A stretch of DNA of 36,078 nucleotides. It comes from Parabacteroides sp. PF5-6 (GTDB lineage Bacteria; Bacteroidota; Bacteroidia; Bacteroidales; Tannerellaceae). Shown in pieces: positions 6,973-15,761 of this stretch. Below the pieces are notes generated by a model. The model ran no database searches and had not been told where the DNA came from. It saw only the letters and a program-made list of their open reading frames with translations. The first letter of the stretch is position 1. Each line of letters starts with the position of its first letter. A program made the position numbers and the translations under genes. The stretch lies in contig NZ_JAQFIN010000020.1 of assembly GCF_029504695.1 (NCBI RefSeq), positions 1 through 36,078 on the forward strand. The letters are read 5' to 3'.

Positions 6973-8094
6973 TTAATCTTCCTGATTCAATGCTTTGAGC
7001 GAGAAGAAGAAGGTGGTTCCTTTGTTTTCTTCCGATTCGAACCAGAGTTTACCTTCGTGAAGCTCCACAAAGTCTTTGGTCAGCATCAAGCCCAAGCCCG
7101 AACCTTTCTCATTGCTGGTTCCGTAGGTGGTGAAGTGGGTATTTTGTTTCAATAACTTATCCTGGTCTTCTTTCTTGATTCCTTTACCCGTATCTTTCAC
7201 GCTGATGATTACATAATCGCCGTCGGTTTTGGAACTTAAAGTAATCGTTCCGCCTTCGAAACTAAACTTAAGTGCATTCGACATCAGGTTACGGATAATG
7301 GTTTTCAGCATATCGATATCAACCGATCCGGTAAGTTTACTGTCCAGGCCTTCCAAGGTCAGCGAGACGCCTTTTTGTTTGGCCATGGTATCGTAGATGT
7401 CGGCCGTACTGGCGATAATGCTGTTTATATCGATTTGCTGGCGGTATATATTCTGCCGGTTCAGGCGGTTCTTTGCCCATTTCAACAGGTTGTCCAGAAG
7501 CAGGAAGATCTCTTCGGATGTTTTGTTGATCATCTGCAGCATTTCGAATACTTCTTCTCCGACGCTTTTCTTGTCGACCATCAAAAGGACCGCATTGATC
7601 ATCATCTTCAATGAACCCAACGGGGAACGAAGGTCGTGTGCAATAACCGAATAGAGTGTATCGCGCGACTCGATGGTGTTTTCAAGTTCCTGCTTGATCC
7701 GCTTGATGCTGAACAGTTCATAGCGGTGGGCTACACGTTTCAATAACTCTTCCCGTTGGAAAGGTTTAGTCACATATTCTATGGCACCTAACTGATAGCC
7801 CTTCACAATGCTTTGCATATCACTTAAGGCGGACATGATGATTACCGGAATATCGTTTGTCTCGGGGTTGCTTTTCAGATGTTGCAAAACCTCGTATCCA
7901 TCCATTTCCGGCATCATAATATCTAATAAGATAAGGTGGGGATGCTGTTCTTGCGCTATGTTCAGTGCTTTAGGCCCATTATCACACGTAAGAATCGTAT
8001 AACCTTCTTTTTTTAGAATGGCTTGAACCAACATAACGTTTGTTGGGACATCATCAACCACTAAGACTTTGTAATCTGATGCTAATTTATCCAT
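6973..8094 (-). CDS. Receiver-histidine kinase without sensor domain
   Basis: This 373-residue cytosolic signalling protein has an inverted architecture. A receiver comes first (about 8-120; acidic pair D14/D15, phosphoacceptor D58 in LLDIMMPEMDG, K110). A histidine kinase follows, with the phosphorylated histidine H153 in VIAHDLRSPLG, an N box in NLMSNALKFS and G boxes DTGKGI and GSGLGL. There is no transmembrane segment and no DNA-binding output. It would therefore relay phosphate from or to partner proteins. It lies 88 bp behind a minus-strand membrane glycosyltransferase but has its own likely -7 box and terminator. Candidate partners in the window include the lone receiver at 25547, but nothing in the sequence proves this. 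Confidence 0.92.
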   Translation of the reverse strand: MDKLASDYKVLVVDDVPTNVMLVQAILKKEGYTILTCDNGPKALNIAQEQHPHLILLDIMMPEMDGYEVLQHLKSNPETNDIPVIIMSALSDMQSIVKGYQLGAIEYVTKPFQREELLKRVAHRYELFSIKRIKQELENTIESRDTLYSVIAHDLRSPLGSLKMMINAVLLMVDKKSVGEEVFEMLQMINKTSEEIFLLLDNLLKWAKNRLNRQNIYRQQIDINSIIASTADIYDTMAKQKGVSLTLEGLDSKLTGSVDIDMLKTIIRNLMSNALKFSFEGGTITLSSKTDGDYVIISVKDTGKGIKKEDQDKLLKQNTHFTTYGTSNEKGSGLGLMLTKDFVELHEGKLWFESEENKGTTFFFSLKALNQED

Positions 8095-8128
8095 TAGGCA
8101 AAATAATGTGCTTTTCTATTTTGAGTTA

Positions 8129-8136
8129 CAAATGTA
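8129..8136 (-). promoter_or_regulatory. Likely -7 box of the receiver-kinase gene
   Basis: The minus strand reads TACATTTG (TAnnTTTG consensus), 34 bp before the ATG. The surrounding GTTACAAATGTAT on the + strand recurs upstream of the receiver gene at 25912. No convincing -33 element is seen. Confidence 0.5.
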
Positions 8137-8182
8137 TTAATAAAGTTGCAATCAAGGAAGTTTTCAAACAAAAATATTCCTT

Positions 8183-9352
8183 TCAGGCGTTACTCCTTTT
8201 CGCTTTTTCCCAAGCGCCGGTACCTTTATTCTTCTTTAAGTAGAAAAAACCCCTTATTACATTCACATTCATAAAGACAAAATAGTACGGAATAAATAAT
8301 AATTTATTGCGTATATGTTTTTGTTCCATTTTATAGCCCCAATAAGCGGCTACGTAAAATATTGTCTGTAGTATTAACAAGATAAGATAGAAAATGTTCC
8401 CTGTCCAGGCTAAAAAAACATTCAAGGGAAACAAAAGGAACAACACCAGCGGGGTGATCGTCCAGCGCAATACGCGATGGCTGGTGTATTGGAAGCTCAG
8501 TGTGCCGTACTTGAACGGATTCAACAGGCTACGCAGGCGCCAGATCGATTGCAGGCCACCGGCGGCGATGCGCACTTTGCGTTTCTCTTCTTCTTTCATA
8601 TTCAATGAAGCACCTTCCACGGCATAGGCTTCTTTGCAATAGGCAATCTTATATCCTTTTTGGGCGATGCGAAGGGAGAGGATGAAGTCGTCGAGCAAGG
8701 TGTCGTTCGGCATCTTTTCGAACAAAGCCGTGCGGACAGAAAACAATTCACCGGCAGCACCAACGGCGGAATAAAGACGGTCGTCCCATTCTTTCAGCTT
8801 GGATTCGTATTTCCAATATAAGCCTTCTCCGGCAGTAGCGCCTTGTTCGACGGCGATCTCTACCCGTTTCTCGCCGGCCACACAACCCACTTTCGGATCG
8901 GAGAACTTACGGACGATCTCCGTAATGGCTTCCGGGTTGAGCATCGTATTGGCATCGGTATAAATCACTATGGGTGTTTCGACAAAATCAATGCCCCGGT
9001 TCAATGCCGCGGTTTTGCCTTTCCGTTCCGGACTAAACAAGACGGTTACCTCCGGATATTCGGCTAATAACTCATTGGTCCGGTCGTTTGATCCATCAGT
9101 AATCCAGAAGATCTTAAGCTTGTCGGCAGGGTAGGAGAGGGTATGGCAGTTGGCCATCTTCTCATGTACGATAGCTTCCTCATTGTAAGCCGCGATAAAG
9201 AGCGTGACTTCCGGAAGCGGATCCGGCAACCCATATATGATGGGTTTGACGAAGAACTCTTTAATTTTCACTAAGACGAAGAGCAGAATCCCATACCCCA
9301 AATAAGTATAAAAAACCAGGAAGACCCCGATCCAGAACAATAAAGCACTCAT
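8183..9352 (-). CDS. Membrane-bound family 2 glycosyltransferase
   Basis: The protein is 389 residues from the ATG at 9350-9352. An upstream in-frame TTG at 9412 is less likely, because the ATG is followed at once by the first membrane helix (ALLFWIGVFLVFYTYLGYG). The GT-A catalytic domain shows LPEVTLFIAAYNEE, DGSNDRT, the metal-binding-type TDANT and a downstream DDFILSLR acidic motif. Three hydrophobic helices follow at the C-terminus, as in processive, BcsA-like GT2 enzymes. It should use a nucleotide sugar at the inner face of the membrane; the sugar cannot be read from sequence. It is divergent from the exopolysaccharide + arm and may belong functionally to that locus. Confidence 0.9.
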   Translation of the reverse strand: MSALLFWIGVFLVFYTYLGYGILLFVLVKIKEFFVKPIIYGLPDPLPEVTLFIAAYNEEAIVHEKMANCHTLSYPADKLKIFWITDGSNDRTNELLAEYPEVTVLFSPERKGKTAALNRGIDFVETPIVIYTDANTMLNPEAITEIVRKFSDPKVGCVAGEKRVEIAVEQGATAGEGLYWKYESKLKEWDDRLYSAVGAAGELFSVRTALFEKMPNDTLLDDFILSLRIAQKGYKIAYCKEAYAVEGASLNMKEEEKRKVRIAAGGLQSIWRLRSLLNPFKYGTLSFQYTSHRVLRWTITPLVLFLLFPLNVFLAWTGNIFYLILLILQTIFYVAAYWGYKMEQKHIRNKLLFIPYYFVFMNVNVIRGFFYLKKNKGTGAWEKAKRSNA

Positions 9353-9828
9353 ATTTTTACACTTTATAACTTTACGCAAAGAAACAATTTTTCTTTTGAT
9401 TTCTGAAATCAAAGAGTCAAAAATTAGGGTGGGGAAGGATATTTACGATATTCTACGTTGTTCATAGTCAGGTAGGACTGATCTTCGCCTGATGTACTCA
9501 AATAAAAGCTTAATGTTTTGTCGACAAAACATTAAGCTTTTGCCGACAAAACATTAGTGTTTTATGTGCAAAACATTAGGCTTTTAAAAAGTAAAGCGGA
9601 ATAGATGTCTTTGAACAGTGAATTAAGCCAGGTAAAAGTGGGCTTTGAAAGAACATTTTTAACAAAATCCTGTTATGTATAGAGAATTTTGGAGTTCGAT
9701 GAATGTGAATTCTCAGTGATTTGTTTCTGCTCTCGTCACTTGAAATGCCGAAAATCATACAATATAGAGTAGGCGATAGTGCGAAGTATGAAAGAAAAAA
9801 GTATTTTTGTGACAAATATGTAGAAGAT
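9353..9828. other. 476-bp divergent intergenic region
   Basis: It separates two divergently transcribed glycosyltransferase genes and contains the 22-bp array at 9501-9588. TATTTTTG at 9802-9809 fits a -7 box for the + gene but has no -33 partner and leaves a very short leader. No gene is supported between 9589 and 9828. Confidence 0.55.
9501..9588. repeat. 22-bp tandem array, 4 units (AAAACATTA core)
   Basis: Four units start at 9501, 9523, 9545 and 9567, an exact 22-bp period. Units 2-4 share ACAAAACATTA or GCAAAACATTA followed by a T-rich half. Unit 1 is in inverted orientation, so units 1 and 2 together form a perfect 38-bp palindrome (9504-9541) centred on GTCGAC. Unit 3 has its own hairpin AAAACA-TTAG-TGTTTT. 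It lies upstream of both flanking glycosyltransferase genes. Confidence 0.85.
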
Positions 9829-10992
9829 ATGGTTGTATTGCAAGCGCTTGATATCATTTTGTATTCTCTCCTCTCCTTGATGGTTTTATACCTTTTGGTT
9901 TTTGGCTTGAGCTCATTGCTTAAAAAGCCTCAAGTGCTGTTGGGCGGAAGTAAGATTAATAAGATAGCAGTTCTTTTTCCTGCCTACAATGAAGACCGTG
10001 TGATCATTTCAAGTGTCTCTTCTTTTTCGATGCAAAACTATCCTGCTGACTGTTATGATATTATTGTGATCTCTGATCATATGACAGAAGAAACCAACGA
10101 ACGATTACGGCAACAGCGGAATGTGGAAGTACTGGTCGCGACGTATGAGAATAGCACCAAAGCGAAGGCATTGAATTTGGCAATGGATCATATCGAAGGC
10201 AAAGATTATGATCTGGTGGTTGTTATGGATGCCGATAATATTGCGGATACTGATTTCTTACACCAACTCAATACTGCTTATCAATCCGGATTAAAGGTTA
10301 TTCAGACCCATCGAATAGCCAAGAACTTGAATACGGATGTGGCCATGTTGGACGCGGTGAGCGAAGAAATTAATAATGCGTTTTTTCGCTTGGGAACATA
10401 TAACCTGGGACTGTCGGCCAGCTTGATAGGTTCAGGGATTGCCTTTGACTTTGAATGGTTCAAAAAGAACGTGCGGAAATTGCATACGGCAGGTGAAGAC
10501 CGTGAATTTGAAGTGTTATTGTTGAGAGACCGTATTCGTATCGGTTACCTGCCGAGTGTGTATGTATACGATGAAAAGACACAAAACCTGAAGAATTTCA
10601 AGAACCAAAGAAAACGTTGGCAGGCCGTTCAATACCAGTCGTTGAATCGATCCATTCTGGATTTGCCCCATGCCTTATCACAGGGAAATATAGATTACGC
10701 GAATAAGATTCTGCAATGGATGCTATTGCCCCGTTCTATCTTATTGATGCTTCTTCCGTTGATCAGCTTGATATTCACTTTGTTTTTTAAGGCATTGTCT
10801 TTGAAATGGTGGGTGCTGACACTGGTGTTCTATGGCATTATCTTTGCGGTTATTCCTCCCTCCTTAAAAAATAAACGCTTACTCAAAGCCATGAGTAAGA
10901 TTCCGGTTATGGCTGTGCTTATGTGTGTGAACTTTCTTAAGCTGAAAGAAGGCAGTAAAAAGTTTATACATACGGAACATGATGTAAACTAA
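9829..10992 (+). CDS. Membrane-bound family 2 glycosyltransferase, + arm
   Basis: The protein is 387 residues from the ATG at 9829; an upstream TTG at 9721 would add a non-hydrophobic leader and is less likely. An N-terminal membrane helix is followed by a GT-A domain with AVLFPAYNED, VISDHMTEETN, the DxD-type VVMDADN and the QRKRWQ motif. C-terminal membrane helices end in KFIHTEHDVN. This is a clear paralogue of the gene at 18727, which shares VISDxMTEETN, THRxAKNxNT, LDAVSEEINN and the TEH ending. It probably adds a sugar to the lipid-linked repeat unit at the inner membrane. It is the first gene of the + arm and lies 6 bp from the next gene. Confidence 0.9.
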   Translation: MVVLQALDIILYSLLSLMVLYLLVFGLSSLLKKPQVLLGGSKINKIAVLFPAYNEDRVIISSVSSFSMQNYPADCYDIIVISDHMTEETNERLRQQRNVEVLVATYENSTKAKALNLAMDHIEGKDYDLVVVMDADNIADTDFLHQLNTAYQSGLKVIQTHRIAKNLNTDVAMLDAVSEEINNAFFRLGTYNLGLSASLIGSGIAFDFEWFKKNVRKLHTAGEDREFEVLLLRDRIRIGYLPSVYVYDEKTQNLKNFKNQRKRWQAVQYQSLNRSILDLPHALSQGNIDYANKILQWMLLPRSILLMLLPLISLIFTLFFKALSLKWWVLTLVFYGIIFAVIPPSLKNKRLLKAMSKIPVMAVLMCVNFLKLKEGSKKFIHTEHDVN

Positions 10993-10998
10993 ACAGAT

Positions 10999-11877
10999 AT
11001 GGTTTCAATTATTACTGTAAATTTTAATGGATATAAGGATACTTGTGAGTTGATAGACTCTTTACAGCAGTATGAAACTTATCCGTATGAAGTTGTTGTG
11101 GTTGATAATGCCTCTCGGAATGAGGAAGGAAAACGATTGCAGGCCTGTGGATTCGATAAAGTAACTGTTGTTTGCAGCGATCAAAACCTGGGCTTTGCCG
11201 GTGGAAATAATCTGGGGTTCCAATACGCGAAGGGAGATTATATTCTTTATATGAATAATGATATGCTGATCGACAGACCTTTTTTGGAAGTGCTGATCGA
11301 TCGGCTAAATTCATCAAGCAATATAGGCGCTGTTTCTCCAAAGTTGCTCTATGTCGCACCTGCTCATACCATTCAATATGCGGGTTTTACCCCGCTTTCT
11401 CCCATCCTTTTGCGCAATGAAACCATTGGCATTGGCGAGAAAGATGAAGGACAACGCGACCAGGCGCGAGAAACAGCTTTCTTACACGGTGCTTGTATGC
11501 TGACTTCACGTAAGGTACTGGAGGATGCCGGCCAGATGACGGAAGTCTATTTCCTCTTTTATGAAGAGTTCGACTGGTCGATGCAGCTGAAAAGAGCCGG
11601 CTATTCGTTATGGTATGAACCAGCCGCGGCAGTCTATCATAAAGAAAGCATGAGTATTCCCAAAGCAACCCCCCTGCGACAATACTATATGACCCGAAGC
11701 CGGTTGCTTTTCGCGCGCCGGAATCTGAAAGGGATGGATTGTATGCTTTCTTGTTTGTATCAAATGGGGGTGGTGATGCCTAAAAATGTGTTGACTTATA
11801 TGTTGAAAGGCAGATGGCAAATGGTTTGTGCCAGTTGGAAAGGAATGGTCAAAGGAATATCCGATAAAACGCAATAA
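10999..11877 (+). CDS. Rhamnosyltransferase-like family 2 glycosyltransferase
   Basis: This 292-residue soluble GT-A enzyme has the N-terminal fold start SIITVNFNGYKDT, VVVDNAS, the hallmark NLGFAGGNNLG of the WbbL/RfbF-type GT2 subgroup, and MNNDM as the DxD equivalent. The segment FYEEFDWSMQLKRAGY is also typical of this subgroup. Members often transfer rhamnose or related deoxysugars, but the donor cannot be assigned here. The gene starts 6 bp after its predecessor and ends 11 bp before the flippase gene, so the three are probably one operon. Confidence 0.88.
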   Translation: MVSIITVNFNGYKDTCELIDSLQQYETYPYEVVVVDNASRNEEGKRLQACGFDKVTVVCSDQNLGFAGGNNLGFQYAKGDYILYMNNDMLIDRPFLEVLIDRLNSSSNIGAVSPKLLYVAPAHTIQYAGFTPLSPILLRNETIGIGEKDEGQRDQARETAFLHGACMLTSRKVLEDAGQMTEVYFLFYEEFDWSMQLKRAGYSLWYEPAAAVYHKESMSIPKATPLRQYYMTRSRLLFARRNLKGMDCMLSCLYQMGVVMPKNVLTYMLKGRWQMVCASWKGMVKGISDKTQ

Positions 11878-11888
11878 AGTAGAAAGCC

Positions 11889-13406
11889 ATGAACCAATTG
11901 AAAGCAGGAGCTATATTATCCTATCTTTCTATAGGGTTGAGCAATTTGATTGCGTTGCTCTATACGCCTTTTATGCTTCGCATGATGGGACAATCCGAGT
12001 ATGGGCTTTACTCACTGGTCGCCTCAATAGTATCTTATTTGACAATATTGGATTTTGGGTTTGGGAACGCGATTGTTAGGTATACGGCAAAATATCGGGC
12101 AGAAGGAAAGACTACGGAACTCTATGAAATGTTTGGTTTGTTTTTATTGCTTTATTCCGGGATTGGTGTCATTGCGTTAGGGGTAGGCGGTGTTTTATAT
12201 TGGAATGTAGAAGGACTTTTTGGCGAAACGATGGGAAATGAAGAGTTGAGAAAAGTTCGTGTCATGTTACTGCTTACGATTTTTAATATTGCCATTACTT
12301 TTCCTTTTAGTTTATTTACATCTATCATAACGGCGTACGAGAGGTTTGTATTCCAGAAGCTTATCAATATTATCCGTATTGTTTTAAATGCGTTGGTGAT
12401 GATTGCTATGTTGTTGTTGGGATACAGGGCTATCGGAATGGTAGTGGTTACGGTTGCGTTTAATGTCATTACACTATTAATCAATTGGTGGTATTGTCAT
12501 TATAAGTTACACATACAGATCCGTTTTGGCCGTTTCAAATGGGATTTTGTACGGGAAGTTTCCATTTATTCATTTTGGATATTTCTGAACACGATAATGG
12601 ATCGGATTTACTGGAGTACCGGACAGTTTATCTTAGGTGTCTATAAAGGAGCGGTCTCGGTGGCTATTTATGCTTTAGCCATGCAGGTGGTTCATATTTA
12701 TATAAATTTTTCAACAGCTATACAAGGCGTGTTTTTGCCCCGAATAACCTCCATGGTGACGCGGGATAATAATCCGAAAGCAATTTCAGATATCTTTATT
12801 CGGGTAGGAAGGATACAGTATATTGTTATGGTCTTTATTCTGACCGGTTTTATTGTATTTGGCCGTCAATTTATAAGGTTATGGGCAGGAGCGGATTATG
12901 ATGTGGCCTATATTATTATTGTACTTCTTTTTGTGCCTTTATTGATTCCTTTGATCCAAAACTTAGGAATTTCGATATTGCAAGCGCGTAATCAAATGAA
13001 ATTCCGGTCCGTTTGTTATGTCACTTTGGCGGTGTTGAGTTTGGCTCTTTCTATTCCTTTGGCACAGAAATATGATGGAATCGGGTGTGCTATAGGTACG
13101 GCTATATCCTTAATTTTAGGACAAGTCCTGATTATGAATGTGTATTACTGGAAAAAAACACAGATTGATATCCCTCGTTTTTGGCGAGAAATATTAAGTA
13201 TGTCTAAAACTCCCCTCTTGATAGGAAGTGTCAGTTATTTTATCGTGCGTTTCTTTCCGATCTCAGATCTGGGAGGTTTGTTAATCGGTATAGTATTGTT
13301 TAGTGCGCTTTATTTGCCCTTATTCTGGTTTTTTGATATGAACGGGTATGAACGTAACCTATTGGGAGAACCTTTTCGTAAAATGTTTGTTAAGTTAAGA
13401 AAGTAA
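11889..13406 (+). CDS. wzx: Wzx-type polysaccharide flippase
   Basis: This 505-residue integral membrane protein of the MOP superfamily has about 12-14 hydrophobic segments across its length. The start AGAILSYLSIGLSNLIALLYTPFMLRMMGQSEYGLYSL is typical of the family. It would move undecaprenyl-linked repeat units from the cytoplasmic to the periplasmic face. It sits between glycosyltransferases and a pyruvyl transferase, as expected in a Wzx/Wzy locus, while the polymerase is on the opposite arm. The symbol denotes function class, not orthology. Confidence 0.9.
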   Translation: MNQLKAGAILSYLSIGLSNLIALLYTPFMLRMMGQSEYGLYSLVASIVSYLTILDFGFGNAIVRYTAKYRAEGKTTELYEMFGLFLLLYSGIGVIALGVGGVLYWNVEGLFGETMGNEELRKVRVMLLLTIFNIAITFPFSLFTSIITAYERFVFQKLINIIRIVLNALVMIAMLLLGYRAIGMVVVTVAFNVITLLINWWYCHYKLHIQIRFGRFKWDFVREVSIYSFWIFLNTIMDRIYWSTGQFILGVYKGAVSVAIYALAMQVVHIYINFSTAIQGVFLPRITSMVTRDNNPKAISDIFIRVGRIQYIVMVFILTGFIVFGRQFIRLWAGADYDVAYIIIVLLFVPLLIPLIQNLGISILQARNQMKFRSVCYVTLAVLSLALSIPLAQKYDGIGCAIGTAISLILGQVLIMNVYYWKKTQIDIPRFWREILSMSKTPLLIGSVSYFIVRFFPISDLGGLLIGIVLFSALYLPLFWFFDMNGYERNLLGEPFRKMFVKLRK

Positions 13407-13425
13407 GCCTTTTAATGCATCATAC

Positions 13426-14595
13426 ATGATACAACTGAAAGACAAGAAAGATTGTTGCGGATGTTATGCCTGTGTGCAGAAATGTCCGGTACAGTGTATT
13501 GTCATGGAAGAGGATGAAGAAGGGTTCTTCTATCCTACAATTGATCTAAAACAGTGCATTGATTGTGGTCTTTGTGAAAAGGTATGTCCGGTCATACATC
13601 AGGGAAAGGAAAGGAGGCCGGATATTATCTATGCGGCGAAAAATAGAGATAATTCTATTCGGGAAGAAAGTTCTTCCGGAGGTGTCTTTACATTGCTTGC
13701 CAAAGCGGTTATTTCACAAGGTGGTGTTGTTTTTGGGGTTCGTTTTGATGAACAATGGAAAGTGCGGCATGACTGGATTGATAATGAGGAAGATATTGCA
13801 TTCTTTAGAGGATCGAAGTATGTACAAAGTGATGTCAGTGATCATTTTAGACAAGCAGAACAGTTTTTGAAACAAGGTAGGCAAGTTCTTTTTTCAGGTA
13901 CACCGTGTCAGATTTCCGGGTTAAAACTGTATCTAAGGAAGGAGTATGAAAACTTATTGGCAATTGATTTCATTTGTCATGGTGTTCCTTCTCCTAAAGT
14001 TTGGGAACAATATTTGCATGAGTTTTTGAAAAAAAGAGGGATCTCAAAAAAAAATGTGTATTCAGTCTTATTTCGTGACAAGATTTTTGGGTGGAAAACA
14101 TACAGTTTTACGTGTAAATATGCAAAAACACCAAGAGGATATGAGAGGAGGGTTTCCGAACCTTTTTATAAAAATTCTTTCATCAAAGGTTTTTTAGCCG
14201 ATCTGTATTTACGTCCTTCCTGTTATGATTGCCCCAGTAAGTGTTTTAAGAGCGGGAGTGACATGACTATTGCTGATTATTGGGGAATAGACGATGTTTT
14301 ACCGGAGTTTAATGATGATAGAGGTGTCAGTTTGCTTTTTATTCATAATCCAGATACGACATTCCTCTTGAAAGAGGAATACTTGGAGTTGAAATCTACG
14401 ACATACGAACAAGCTGTGCGAAAAAACAGGAGCACGGAGAAACCGGCAGCTCTACCTTCCGAGCGGGATGCTTTTTTTTCCATGCTGAAGAATAGATCAG
14501 CAATGGAAACGATTGATCATTTTACCCGTATCCCCTTTGGGAAAAGAGTGAAATCGAAGATAAAGAGTTTGTTTCGTTTAATCCTTAAGCAATAA
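13426..14595 (+). CDS. FrhB-like iron-sulfur protein (F420H2 dehydrogenase beta family)
   Basis: The protein has 389 residues. The N-terminus holds a two-cluster ferredoxin module: C11, C13, C16, C20 and C44, C47, C50, C54 within CCGCYACVQKCP and CIDCGLCEKVCP. FrhB-type N- and C-terminal domains follow (ESSSGGVFTLLAKA, FSGTPCQISGL, FICHGVPSPKVW, and a cysteine set near CYDCPSKC). In polysaccharide loci these proteins often sit next to a polysaccharide pyruvyl transferase, as here (4 bp gap). Bacteroidales are not known to make F420, so a flavin is the more likely cofactor. The reaction is unknown. Confidence 0.88.
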   Translation: MIQLKDKKDCCGCYACVQKCPVQCIVMEEDEEGFFYPTIDLKQCIDCGLCEKVCPVIHQGKERRPDIIYAAKNRDNSIREESSSGGVFTLLAKAVISQGGVVFGVRFDEQWKVRHDWIDNEEDIAFFRGSKYVQSDVSDHFRQAEQFLKQGRQVLFSGTPCQISGLKLYLRKEYENLLAIDFICHGVPSPKVWEQYLHEFLKKRGISKKNVYSVLFRDKIFGWKTYSFTCKYAKTPRGYERRVSEPFYKNSFIKGFLADLYLRPSCYDCPSKCFKSGSDMTIADYWGIDDVLPEFNDDRGVSLLFIHNPDTTFLLKEEYLELKSTTYEQAVRKNRSTEKPAALPSERDAFFSMLKNRSAMETIDHFTRIPFGKRVKSKIKSLFRLILKQ

Positions 14596-14599
14596 GAAT

Positions 14600-15742
14600 A
14601 TGAAAATAGGCATCTTAACACTTCCGTTGCATATCAATTATGGAGGCATATTACAGGCATATGCCCTTCAAACAGTATTGACTCAAATGGGGCATGAAGC
14701 AACTCTGATTGATTTGCAGGAAGTTAATATATCCAAACGCCCATTCTGGTGGATGCTTTTGGCTTATGGGAAAAGGGCTGTACGTAAATATGTGCTCCGA
14801 AGAAAAGATGTTGTTATCTTCCGAGAGAGAAAGTGGAAAAAGGAACTGCCAGTAATTGGGCGGGATATTCATCGGTTCGTGGAGCAAAACATTCATCCGC
14901 ATCTGAAGATAACTTCTTTATATTCCATTCAGCCGGATGACTTTGATGCTTTTGTTGTCGGCAGTGATCAGATCTGGCGACCGAAATACTTCCCTTACAT
15001 TGAAGAGGCCTATTTGCAATTTGCTGCCGGTTGGCCGGTGAAAAGAATAGCCTATGCACCCTCTTTTGGAGTGAGCCAATGGGAATATACCGAACAGCAG
15101 ACAGGAGTGTGTGGCGCTTTATTGAAGCGATTTGATGCCGTTTCCGTGCGTGAAGATTCGGCTGTTGCTTTGTGTGATAAACACTTCCAGGTAAGTGCGA
15201 CTCATGTGTTGGATCCTACGATGTTACTCCCTATTTCCCATTACCAGGAACTGATAGCAAAAGGAGATACCCATCCCAGCGATGGGCAGATGTTGACCTA
15301 TATCTTAGATGGATCAGACCAACGTGAAGAAAAAAATAAAATAGTTAGTTACTTATCTCAAACATTAGGATACAAGGCATATACAGTTGATCATGTGCGC
15401 TATAATCAACCGAATGCACCTTTAGAACAGTGTATTTCCCCTTCTGTCGAACAGTGGTTGCGTGGATTTGAGGATGCTCAATTGGTGATAACGGATTCCT
15501 TTCATGCTTGTGTGTTCTCTATCCTTTTTCATAAACCTTTTGTCGTGTTTGCTAATAAAAACAGAGGAGTGGCTCGCTTAGAGTCTCTGTTGAAAATCTT
15601 TTCATTGACTGACCGAATCGTTACTTCATCGCAAGAATTGATTGACAAGAGAGATTTGTTTTCTATCCCTTGGCAGGAAGTGGATCGTATACATGATCAA
15701 TGGAAGCAACAGTCTATTCGTTTTCTCCAATCATCCCTTTAG
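14600..15742 (+). CDS. Polysaccharide pyruvyl transferase family protein
   Basis: This 380-residue protein of the PF04230 (CsaB/WcaK) family begins MKIGILTLPLHINYGGILQAYAL and contains AFVVGSDQIWRPKYFP, ISVREDSAV-type VSVREDSAV, VLDPTMLLP and TDSFHACVFSILF-HKPFVVF. Members transfer pyruvate from phosphoenolpyruvate to a sugar as a ketal, making the polysaccharide acidic. It is translationally close to the FrhB-like gene (4 bp) and is the last gene of the + arm, ending 19 bp from the convergent acetyltransferase stop. No terminator separates the two arms. Confidence 0.9.
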   Translation: MKIGILTLPLHINYGGILQAYALQTVLTQMGHEATLIDLQEVNISKRPFWWMLLAYGKRAVRKYVLRRKDVVIFRERKWKKELPVIGRDIHRFVEQNIHPHLKITSLYSIQPDDFDAFVVGSDQIWRPKYFPYIEEAYLQFAAGWPVKRIAYAPSFGVSQWEYTEQQTGVCGALLKRFDAVSVREDSAVALCDKHFQVSATHVLDPTMLLPISHYQELIAKGDTHPSDGQMLTYILDGSDQREEKNKIVSYLSQTLGYKAYTVDHVRYNQPNAPLEQCISPSVEQWLRGFEDAQLVITDSFHACVFSILFHKPFVVFANKNRGVARLESLLKIFSLTDRIVTSSQELIDKRDLFSIPWQEVDRIHDQWKQQSIRFLQSSL

Positions 15743-15761
15743 TCTTTCTGCTTTTCAAGAA

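Noticed and set aside
9501-9588. Invertible promoter (phase variation) controlling the exopolysaccharide genes
   Set aside because: The inverted copies are adjacent, not separated by a promoter-bearing segment, and no recombinase gene is in the window.
9721-9828. TTG start extending the + arm glycosyltransferase by 36 residues
   Set aside because: The extension is polar and precedes the membrane helix; the ATG at 9829 gives the family's usual N-terminus.
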